Source: JBFWQM01 sp050249455
GTDB taxonomy: Bacteria; Pseudomonadota; Alphaproteobacteria; MPNO01; VGEU01
Length of the DNA: 20,308 nt
NCBI GenBank assembly: GCA_050249455.1
Contig: JBFWQM010000078.1
Location: forward strand, 1-20,308
Reading direction: 5' to 3'
The position numbers were made by a program, and so were the translations under genes. Shown in pieces: positions 7,806 to 14,252 of the stretch (position 1 is its first letter; every line of letters begins with the position of its first letter). Below the pieces are notes generated by a model. That model saw only the letters and a program-made list of their open reading frames with translations, did not search any database and had not been told where the DNA came from.

Positions 7806-9878
7806 CTACAGCAGCGCCCAGTCGAGGGCGATGTCGCTGCGATGCTGGCTGACCAGGACCTCTGCCCCGTCCATCAGCCAGGTCGCGAGCTCGCCGCTCG
7901 CGTTGCGCCAGATCAGGTCGGCCTTGGCGTCGCCGTCCAGATCGGCGACGTGGATCAGTGTCCAGTCGTTGGCGATGTCGCCGCGGTGGTGGCTGCTCAG
8001 CGCGGTCGCGCCGTCCATCAGCCACATCGCCAGCTCGCCGTTCGCGTGGCGCCAGATCAGGTCGGTCCGGGTGTCGCCGTCGAGGTCGCCCATGCCGATC
8101 AGCGACCAGTCGTTGGAGATGTCGCTGCGGTGGTGGCTGCTGATCGCCGTCGCGCCGTCCATCAGCCACGTCGCCAGCTCGCCGCTCGCGTTCCGCCAGA
8201 TCAGGTCGGCCTTGCCGTCACCGTCGAGGTCGCCCTCGCCGATCAGCGACCAGTCGTTGGAGATGTCGCCGCGGTGGTGGCTGCTGGTCGCCGTCGCGCC
8301 GTCCATAAGCCACGTCGCCAGCTCGCCGCCGGCGTTGCGCCAGATCAGGTCGGCCTTGCCGTCGCCGTCGAGGTCGCCCGCGCCGATCAGCGACCAGTCA
8401 TTTGAGATGTCGTTGCGGTGATGGCTGCTCAGAACCGTCGCGCCGTCCATCAGCCAGGTCGCCAGCTCGCCGCTCGCGTTGCGCCAGATCAGGTCGGACC
8501 GGCCGTCGCCATCGAAGTCGCCCTTGGCGATGATCGACCAGTCGTTGGAGATGTCGCCGCGGTGGTGGCTGCTCAGCGCGGTCGCGCCGTCCATCAGCCA
8601 CGTTGCCAGCTCGCCGCTCGCGTGGCGCCAGATCAGGTCGCCGCGTCCGTCGCCGTCGAGGTCGCCGGCAGCCGGCGTCCCGGCTGGCGGCACGGCCGGC
8701 CCCGAATCGGCCGAAGGCAGCTTGTAGAGCCAGAGCTCCTCGGCTTCGCCCTGCTGCCACAGGGCGTAGACGTCGTCGTACGGATCGGGCAGCGCGAACC
8801 AGCGGTGGTAGGGACCGGCGTCCTCCAGGACGAACGAAGGCCCGGTGTCCGGCTCCTCCCAGGTCCAGGTCCACTGGTCCGGGTTGCTCAGATGGTCGAG
8901 GAAGTAGACCGTCCTGGTGCCGTTGGAGACGACGAACTTGTCGATGTCCTCGTCGTAGACGAAGTGTAGTCGCGCGAAAAACGGCGGCGTGTAGCGATCG
9001 CCATTCTCGTCGTAGGTTGGGACACCGCCGTGGTTGCCGACGCCCGAGATGTCGTCGGTCAGGTCGTCGGCGCCGCCCTCCTGGATGAAGAACGCGCTGA
9101 CCCGGCCGCCGAGCGCACTGGGATCCTCGATCTTGACGAAGATCATGTTCTCCCAGTCCCAGCCGCCGCTGTAGGCGCTGACGCTGAAGTTGACGCCGCT
9201 GGCGTTGATCAGCGTGTCGGTGTCGTAGTCGATCACCTGCAGCCGCCCGGGCGAGCTGACGAAGACCGTATAGCCGGTCGGCGGGTCGATGAACGCGACG
9301 GTGCCCTCGGCGTTCCAGCCGCGGTCGGCGAGCCGCTCCCAATAGTCGGCCGCCCCGGCGTGCAGCTTCGCGAGGTCGAGCGCATAGACCGACGGCGTGC
9401 TCGATCCAGAGAGCTGGTAGGGCGCGCCGCCGATCAGGATGACGCTGCCCTTCTCGCCCCGGTCGGGCTCGTAGACGACGCCGGCATAGGTCTCGCGCGC
9501 GGTCGGCCGAGCGCCGCCGTCGATCAGCGCTGGCCCGTTGATGTACATGTCGTCGCTGTCGTAGCTGTCGGCGTCGTTGAGCCGGTACAGCGTCATGTCG
9601 GCCCAGCGCAGCCAGTAGACTTGGTTGCCGCCGTAGTTGTTGTGCCCGCCGGTCGCGGCCATGTAGTAGCCGTCGATGTCCGGGTCGCCGATGAAGACGG
9701 GCGCCCCGCTGTTCCACGTCCCGAACAGCTTGGTGATGTCGGCGCCGTTGTTCGGCGACCAGGACGGCATGTCCGCGGTGACGGAGCTGATCGTGCCGGT
9801 GATCGGGACCGATGCCCAGGTGCCGGCGGACATCGTCGAGGCGACGTCGATCAGGTCACTTGGTAAAGAATAGGCCAT
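7806..9878 (-). CDS. Kelch-like and FG-GAP/VCBS repeat protein
   Basis: A 690-residue acidic protein. Residues about 50-395 resemble kelch/galactose-oxidase-type propeller blades, for example MAATGGHNNYGGNQVYWLRWADMTLYRL and the later GTVAFIDPPTGYTVF. Residues 405-690 are six 48-residue FG-GAP/VCBS repeats of the form GDLDGDGxxDLIWRxASGELATWLMDGA, in which DLDGDGKAD is a calcium-binding-type loop. No signal peptide, lipobox or membrane segment is visible at the N-terminus (MAYSLPSDLIDVAST). The protein ends inside the last repeat without an obvious anchor or RTX signal, so its route out of the cell, if any, is unclear. The Shine-Dalgarno is weak, with AAGG touching the ATG. Role unknown; surface adhesion or carbohydrate binding is a family-level guess. 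Confidence 0.85.
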   Translation of the reverse strand: MAYSLPSDLIDVASTMSAGTWASVPITGTISSVTADMPSWSPNNGADITKLFGTWNSGAPVFIGDPDIDGYYMAATGGHNNYGGNQVYWLRWADMTLYRLNDADSYDSDDMYINGPALIDGGARPTARETYAGVVYEPDRGEKGSVILIGGAPYQLSGSSTPSVYALDLAKLHAGAADYWERLADRGWNAEGTVAFIDPPTGYTVFVSSPGRLQVIDYDTDTLINASGVNFSVSAYSGGWDWENMIFVKIEDPSALGGRVSAFFIQEGGADDLTDDISGVGNHGGVPTYDENGDRYTPPFFARLHFVYDEDIDKFVVSNGTRTVYFLDHLSNPDQWTWTWEEPDTGPSFVLEDAGPYHRWFALPDPYDDVYALWQQGEAEELWLYKLPSADSGPAVPPAGTPAAGDLDGDGRGDLIWRHASGELATWLMDGATALSSHHRGDISNDWSIIAKGDFDGDGRSDLIWRNASGELATWLMDGATVLSSHHRNDISNDWSLIGAGDLDGDGKADLIWRNAGGELATWLMDGATATSSHHRGDISNDWSLIGEGDLDGDGKADLIWRNASGELATWLMDGATAISSHHRSDISNDWSLIGMGDLDGDTRTDLIWRHANGELAMWLMDGATALSSHHRGDIANDWTLIHVADLDGDAKADLIWRNASGELATWLMDGAEVLVSQHRSDIALDWALL
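7809..8666 (-). repeat. Six tandem 144-bp repeats encoding FG-GAP units
   Basis: On the minus strand the units begin at 8666, 8522, 8378, 8234, 8090 and 7946; the last is 138 nt and ends at the stop codon. The period is exactly 144 bp (48 codons). Long stretches are identical at DNA level, including the segment encoding GELATWLMDGA and that encoding SSHHR.DISNDW. The outermost C-terminal unit (SQHRSDIALDW) diverges most. The conservation of silent positions suggests recent duplication or gene conversion, so copy number may vary between strains and assembly errors are possible here. Confidence 0.93.
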
Positions 9879-10003
9879 CCTTCAATCCCGCCTGGACGGC
9901 CGAGACGCGGATCACGCTGTCGAACACACGGAAATCAACATCTTTTGACTTCCGTAGTCAGTCCCGCGGGTCAGCCATTTCACTCGATACTTCATTCGAT
10001 GAA

Positions 10004-10033
10004 AATATCGGTATAAATACGTATCCCGATATT
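10004..10033. repeat. 12-bp inverted repeat in the AT-rich island
   Basis: Bases 10004-10015 (AATATCGGTATA) pair with 10022-10033 (TATCCCGATATT) in 11 of 12 positions, with a 6-nt loop. A shorter arm TTCAT/ATGAA lies just left (9991-10003), and TTCAC/GTGAA lies right (about 10037-10059). These could be operator sites for a regulator of either divergent gene or hairpins in a transcript. Confidence 0.5.
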
Positions 10034-10042
10034 GACTTCACG

Positions 10043-10072
10043 AGTATATTCGTAGTGAAGCGTTTTGGTTAA
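10043..10072 (-). promoter_or_regulatory. Candidate promoter of the FG-GAP gene
   Basis: Read on the minus strand there is TTAACC at 10072-10067, an 18-nt spacer and TATACT at 10048-10043. The first box matches the sigma-70 -35 consensus in four of six positions and the second matches the -10 in five of six. Transcription would start about 155 nt before the FG-GAP start codon and run through the 10004-10033 inverted repeat. The call is a motif match only. Confidence 0.3.
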
Positions 10073-10197
10073 CAATTCATTAATGTCCGAAAGACGAGGA
10101 TGAACGGCCCTTCTTCTTCGTTCACCGAAATCCTTCTTGACGCTTGAAGGTGGCTTATCCCCAGGCGCGATCGCAACCGTCCCGCGACGATTGGCCC

Positions 10198-10220
10198 CGC
10201 ATGGCGCGGCATGCGTTTAA
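10198..10220 (+). other. Hairpin followed by T-rich run in the chemoreceptor leader
   Basis: CGCATG (10198-10203) pairs perfectly with CATGCG (10210-10215) around the loop GCGCGG, followed by TTTAATT. It resembles a short intrinsic terminator on the plus strand, 113 nt before the chemoreceptor start. No upstream plus-strand gene exists to terminate. It could end a small leader transcript or be chance. Confidence 0.25.
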
Positions 10221-10332
10221 TTGCCTGTAAAGATAATCCGATTACCAAAAACGTCGCTGCGAAGCCTGCCGGTCAGCGCATGGCCTCGATGCAACCCAGG
10301 TACGGGTTCACTCTCGGTTCGGAGGCTGTGGC

Positions 10333-12180
10333 ATGGTCGGATCCGTCTCGGTGTTCGGGAGCGCGGAGGCTCGCGCCACGCTCGACGCCCTCGACAAGAC
10401 CCAGGCGATCATCGAGTTCGACCTCAACGGCCGCATCCTGAACGCCAACGCGAATTTCTGCGCCACGATGGGCTACGCCCTGGAGGAGATCCGGGGGCGC
10501 CACCACAGCATGTTCGTCGCCCCCGCCTACAGCGAAAGCGACGAATACAAGGAGTTCTGGGCGACCCTGCGTCGCGGCGAATGCCAGGTCGCCCAGTTCA
10601 AGCGCTTCGGCAAGAACGGCAAAGAAGTATGGATCGAGGCGTCCTACAACCCGGTCCGCGACCGCCTGGGCCGGACCCGCAAGATCATCAAGTTCGCCAC
10701 CGACGTAACGGCGCAGAAGGTCGAGCATGCCGACCTCCTGGGCCAGGTCGCCGCGATCAACAAGGCGCAGGCGGTCGTCGAGTTCGAGCTCGACGGCACG
10801 GTGATCACGGCGAACGACAACTTCCTCGCCGCGATGGGCTACAGCCTGGATGAGATCAAGGGCAGGCACCACGCCATGTTCGTTGCCCCAGCGGAGCGCG
10901 ACAGCGACGCCTACCGGCAGTTCTGGCAGCGCCTGCGCAACGGCGAGCCCGCAGCCGCGCAGTTCAAGCGCTACGGCAAGGGCGGCCGCGAGGTTTGGAT
11001 CGAAGCATCCTACAACCCAATCCTCGACCTCGCCGGCGAGCCGTTCAAGGTGGTGAAATACGCTACCGACGTCACCGCCCAGAAGCTGGAATACGCCGAC
11101 CTGGCCGGCCAGGTCAGCGCGATCAACAAGGCCCTGGCGGTGATCGAGTTCGACCTCGACGGGACGGTGCGCAAGGCGAACGACAACTTCCTGGCCGCGG
11201 TCGGCTACGCGCTTCCGGAGATCCAGGGCCGTCACCACAGCATGTTCGTCTCGCCGGGCGAGCGCGACGGCGCCGCCTACCGCCAGTTCTGGGACGGGTT
11301 GCGCCGCGGCGAATACGCGTCCGGGCAATACAAGCGGGTCGGCAAGAGCAGGGAAATCTGGATCGAGGCGTCCTACAACCCGATCCTCGACCTCAACGGC
11401 AAGCCGTTCAAGGTGGTCAAGTACGCCACCGACATCACCCGCCAGATGAACCTGCTGAACGACCTGCGCTCGATCATCGACCGCAACTTCAACGAGATCG
11501 ACCAGGCGATGGGCCAGCTCAAGCGGCAGTCGGGCAACGCCTCGTCGGCAGCGGCGCAGACGACCGAGAGCCTGCACAGCGTCGCCTCGGCCGCGACGCA
11601 GCTCACGGGCTCGATCCGCGAGATCTCGGAGCGGATGGCGCAGTCGCGCGCCGCCAGCGACGACGCGCATCGCAACGCGGTGACCGCCGACGAAGCGACA
11701 CAGCGGCTGACCGCCTCGACCACGTCGATCTCCGGCATCGTCCACCTGATCCAGGAAATCGCGAGCCAGATCAACCTGCTGGCCCTCAATGCGACCATCG
11801 AGTCTGCGCGCGCCGGCGAGGCGGGGCGCGGCTTCGCTGTCGTCGCCAACGAGGTCAAGAACCTGGCCGGCCAGGCCGCCGGCGCGACGTCGCGCATCGC
11901 CGGCGAGATCGAGGGGATCCAAGCGGTCTCGGCCGACGTCGTCAGCGCGCTCACCGCGATCAAGACGTCGATCGACGCCCTGCGGGACTATGTCAGCGCG
12001 ACGGCCGCCGCGGTCGAGGAGCAGACCGCCGTCACCGGCGAGATGTCGTCCACGATGAACAACGCGTCGCACGCTGTCGCCGCCATCGGCGGCAATATCG
12101 AGGACATATCGACGGCCATCGACCTGACGGACCAGGCCATCCTGCAGACGCGCGAGGCGGCCAAGGTGCTGGCGCGCTGA
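10333..12180 (+). CDS. Soluble methyl-accepting chemotaxis protein with three PAS domains
   Basis: A 615-residue receptor without membrane segments, so cytoplasmic. Three PAS domains lie in tandem at about 18-130, 140-252 and 262-373; the strands (I/V)EF(D/E)L(N/D)G recur at 27, 149 and 271, a period of exactly 122. Each domain has GRHH(S/A)MFV and ends in a WIEASYNP...K(F/Y)ATD(V/I)T stretch. The signalling domain (about 400-610) has the conserved hairpin tip EIASQINLLALNATIESARAGEAGRGFAVVANEVKNLA that binds CheA and CheW. No C-terminal CheR-tethering pentapeptide is seen. The layout is like BdlA, a biofilm-dispersal receptor with PAS domains and no membrane segment, and like Aer-type energy sensors. 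The ligand or cofactor is unknown. GGAGG at 10321-10325, 7 nt upstream, fixes the start. No che genes are in the window. Confidence 0.94.
   Translation: MVGSVSVFGSAEARATLDALDKTQAIIEFDLNGRILNANANFCATMGYALEEIRGRHHSMFVAPAYSESDEYKEFWATLRRGECQVAQFKRFGKNGKEVWIEASYNPVRDRLGRTRKIIKFATDVTAQKVEHADLLGQVAAINKAQAVVEFELDGTVITANDNFLAAMGYSLDEIKGRHHAMFVAPAERDSDAYRQFWQRLRNGEPAAAQFKRYGKGGREVWIEASYNPILDLAGEPFKVVKYATDVTAQKLEYADLAGQVSAINKALAVIEFDLDGTVRKANDNFLAAVGYALPEIQGRHHSMFVSPGERDGAAYRQFWDGLRRGEYASGQYKRVGKSREIWIEASYNPILDLNGKPFKVVKYATDITRQMNLLNDLRSIIDRNFNEIDQAMGQLKRQSGNASSAAAQTTESLHSVASAATQLTGSIREISERMAQSRAASDDAHRNAVTADEATQRLTASTTSISGIVHLIQEIASQINLLALNATIESARAGEAGRGFAVVANEVKNLAGQAAGATSRIAGEIEGIQAVSADVVSALTAIKTSIDALRDYVSATAAAVEEQTAVTGEMSSTMNNASHAVAAIGGNIEDISTAIDLTDQAILQTREAAKVLAR
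10375..11451 (+). repeat. Three tandem 366-bp PAS units in the chemoreceptor gene
   Basis: Units start at about 10375, 10741 and 11107, each 122 codons; the third ends early where the sequence diverges into the linker helix. Units 2 and 3 are closer to each other than to unit 1 at protein level (both have ANDNFLAA and DAYRQFW or AAYRQFW). This indicates stepwise internal duplication. Confidence 0.85.
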
Positions 12181-12265
12181 AGCGGCCGCGGCGGCTGCGG
12201 TTTATACTTAGCCGCGTACAGCATACGACTGCATGTCGCAAATAATTAACTTGCAAAACTAATCG

Positions 12266-12281
12266 GCGCCGTCGTCGGCGC
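12266..12281 (+). terminator. GC hairpin after the chemoreceptor gene, possible terminator
   Basis: GCGCCG (12266-12271) pairs perfectly with CGGCGC (12276-12281) around TCGT, 85 nt past the chemoreceptor stop, in an otherwise AT-rich gap of 281 nt. It is followed by TGGTTCTG, not a proper T-run. It may be a weak or Rho-assisted terminator. The rest of the gap (12181-12461) shows no gene. Confidence 0.3.
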
Positions 12282-12461
12282 TGGTTCTGCGACGAATTGC
12301 CATCCGAAATCCAAAGTGTTGCCATTTACCTAAGATCGAAAGTAAATTCTTTCTTAGCAGATGTGCTTTGACGGCCAGGAAGGCCGCAAAGTCCGTCATG
12401 GCGCGATGATCGGGCCATCGCGCGTGCGCGTGGTTGCAGTGGCGTCAATGGGGGCAATGTC

Positions 12462-13505
12462 ATGACGTTATCCAACGCGACCGACCGTCGTGCGGCCGGG
12501 CACGACGGCGTTCCGAAAATGCTGGACGATTTTATCGACGGGCCTATCGCGTGGCAGGCCTCCGACCTCGACGAGCGCGTCTGGCGCGTCGCGCTGACAG
12601 ACGAGGCGCTGTCGGAGCTGGACGCCATCGCCCGCGCCTTCGCCGACTACGACGGCCCGTTCGACGCGCTGCAGCCCGACGCCATGGACTGGCCGGCGAC
12701 CACGGAGGTCATGATCGACGTCCGCACCAGCCTCGACCAGGGCATCGGGTTCGCGATCGTCGACCGGATGCCGGTGGAGCGCTGGACCGAGAAGGGCAGC
12801 CGCGCGGTGGCCTGGCTGCTCAACAACTTCCTGGCGCCGGCGATCATGCAGAAGTGGAAGGGCGCGCGGGTCTACGACGTCCGCGATACCGGGGCGAAGC
12901 TCGCCTATGGAATCCGCCGCTCGGTGACCAACCTGGAGCAGGAATATCACACCGACGGCTCTTTCCTGGCGAAGACGCCGAGCCTGATGGGCCTCGCCTG
13001 CCTGCGCCAGGCCGCGGAGGGCGGCCTGAGCCGCATTGCGAGCCTGGCCGCTGCGCACAACGTGCTGCGCGACAGCAGCCCCGAGCTTCTGGCCCGCCTC
13101 TACCGGCCGTTCTATTGGGATCGCCAGGCGGAGCATGCGGCCGGCGAGGTTCCGTCGAGCGCGCATCCGGTCTTCTGGTACGACGGCGTCCGCCTCGGCG
13201 GCCGCTATTACGACGACTACATCCGCAACGGCTACAAGCTGATGCACCAGCCGATCGACGACCTCGGCATGGCCGCGCTCGCCGCGATGCGCCAGATCGT
13301 CGAGGCGCCCGGCAGCGGCTTCGAGTTCAGGCTGAAGCCGGGCGAGGTGTTCTTCCTCAACAACCACCTGGTTGCGCACGGGCGATCGGCATTCCGCGAC
13401 GCCCAGCAAGGCGACGTCGCCGGCGGCGGACGGCTGCTGCTGCGGTTCTGGCTGCGCCGGGGCGGCGGCATCACGCTGGAAGCCAGCGAGCCGGTTCCCG
13501 CATAG
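12462..13505 (+). CDS. TauD/TfdA-family Fe(II)/2-oxoglutarate dioxygenase
   Basis: A complete 347-residue enzyme of the clavaminate-synthase-like fold. The metal ligands are His163 and Asp165 in EYHTDGSF and the distal His306 in NNHLVAHGRSAF. Arg324 or Arg328 in GGGRLLLRFWLRR probably binds the 2-oxoglutarate carboxylate. The H-to-R spacing (18 or 22) differs from TauD (11 or 15), so it is not a taurine dioxygenase orthologue. It is not close to the partial enzyme at 1-621 either. The ATG at 12462 has GGGGG 7 nt before it. The TSUP permease begins 9 nt after the stop, so the two are cotranscribed. That pairing hints at substrates whose oxidation releases sulfite or another small anion, but the substrate is unknown. 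Confidence 0.88.
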   Translation: MTLSNATDRRAAGHDGVPKMLDDFIDGPIAWQASDLDERVWRVALTDEALSELDAIARAFADYDGPFDALQPDAMDWPATTEVMIDVRTSLDQGIGFAIVDRMPVERWTEKGSRAVAWLLNNFLAPAIMQKWKGARVYDVRDTGAKLAYGIRRSVTNLEQEYHTDGSFLAKTPSLMGLACLRQAAEGGLSRIASLAAAHNVLRDSSPELLARLYRPFYWDRQAEHAAGEVPSSAHPVFWYDGVRLGGRYYDDYIRNGYKLMHQPIDDLGMAALAAMRQIVEAPGSGFEFRLKPGEVFFLNNHLVAHGRSAFRDAQQGDVAGGGRLLLRFWLRRGGGITLEASEPVPA

Positions 13506-13514
13506 GAGACCGTC

Positions 13515-14243
13515 TTGGAGATCGACCTCGCCGGCGCCGCCTATGCCGGCGCGGTGCTGTTCGTCGCCTACCTTGTCCGCGGTATCGCCGGCTTCGGCTC
13601 CGGCCTGATCGCGGTGCCACTGCTCGCGCTGCAGTTCCCGATCAAGGCCGTGGTGCCGATCGTGGTGCTGCTAGACTACCTGGGCTCGGCCAGCCAGGGC
13701 ATGCGCAACCGCCGGATCATCGCTTGGCGCGAGCAGTGGCCGCTGATCCCGTTTACCCTCCTGGGCGTCGCCGCCGGCCTCACCCTGCTGCACGAGATGA
13801 CGTCGGCGGCGCTCGCCACCGCCCTGGGCGCGTTCATCATCGCCTATGCCGTCTACCAGGTGCTGCCGCTGCCGGATCTGAGCGGGCCGCGGGTCCTGGC
13901 GGTGCCGAGCGGGCTGCTCGGCGGCCTGGTCGGCACGCTGTTTGGGACCGGGGGCCCGTTCTACATCATCTATTTCGGGCTGCGCCGCCTGGAGAAGAGC
14001 GTCCAGCGCGCCACCTTCGCGATGAACTTCCTGATCGACGGCGGCATCCGGCTGATCGCCTACGCGACATTCGGCTTCTTCAATGCCGACGTGCTGCTGG
14101 CCGTCCTGGGTGCGCTCCCGGTAGCGGCAATCGCGCTGTGGGTCGGCGGACGGATCCATGTCTCGATCGCGCGCGAGACCTACGCGCGGATCATCAGCGC
14201 GCTGCTGCTGGTCAGCGGAATCGGCCTCCTGATGAAGGGCTGA
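13515..14243 (+). CDS. TauE/SafE (TSUP) family membrane transporter
   Basis: A 242-residue integral membrane protein with about seven to eight helices arranged as two repeats. The repeat signatures are RGIAGFGSGLIAVPLL (22-37) and GLLGGLVGTLFGTGGPF (133-149), both typical of TSUP permeases that move sulfite, sulfonates or organic anions across the inner membrane. The start is TTG at 13515, 6 nt after a GGAG that overlaps the stop of the upstream dioxygenase gene. No nearby ATG gives the first helix, so the non-ATG start is preferred. Spacing makes it the second gene of a two-gene operon. It converges with the CHASE kinase 9 nt away. Substrate is not determinable from sequence. Confidence 0.88.
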   Translation: MEIDLAGAAYAGAVLFVAYLVRGIAGFGSGLIAVPLLALQFPIKAVVPIVVLLDYLGSASQGMRNRRIIAWREQWPLIPFTLLGVAAGLTLLHEMTSAALATALGAFIIAYAVYQVLPLPDLSGPRVLAVPSGLLGGLVGTLFGTGGPFYIIYFGLRRLEKSVQRATFAMNFLIDGGIRLIAYATFGFFNADVLLAVLGALPVAAIALWVGGRIHVSIARETYARIISALLLVSGIGLLMKG

Positions 14244-14252
14244 CCGCGGGGT

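Larger units (their letters stand above)
9879..10332. other. AT-rich divergent intergenic region
   Basis: 454 nt between the two divergent genes hold no supported gene. Roughly 9930-10135 is much richer in A+T than anything else in the window and contains several inverted repeats, a candidate minus-strand promoter and a TTGACT at 10032. The right part (10140-10320) returns towards average GC and contains a GC-rich hairpin followed by TTTAATT. It ends in the GGAGG site of the chemoreceptor gene. I found no riboswitch or tRNA fold. Confidence 0.6.

Noticed and set aside
7809..8666. CRISPR-like array
   Set aside because: The repeat is 144 bp with no separate unique spacers, is fully in frame and encodes an FG-GAP domain.
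9812..10072. Small plus-strand open frame of 86 codons in the AT-rich intergenic region
   Set aside because: It starts inside the FG-GAP gene antisense, has no Shine-Dalgarno and shows no recognisable domain.
10202..10223. Sigma-54-like site TGGCGCG followed by a downstream TTGC
   Set aside because: The TTGC is too far from TGGCGCG to fit the 4-nt spacing of the -24/-12 consensus.
10273..12072. Minus-strand open frame of 599 codons opposite the chemoreceptor
   Set aside because: It mirrors the three PAS repeats as Asp/Leu/Val-rich antisense repeats. The plus-strand protein has conserved PAS and MCP motifs and a good Shine-Dalgarno.
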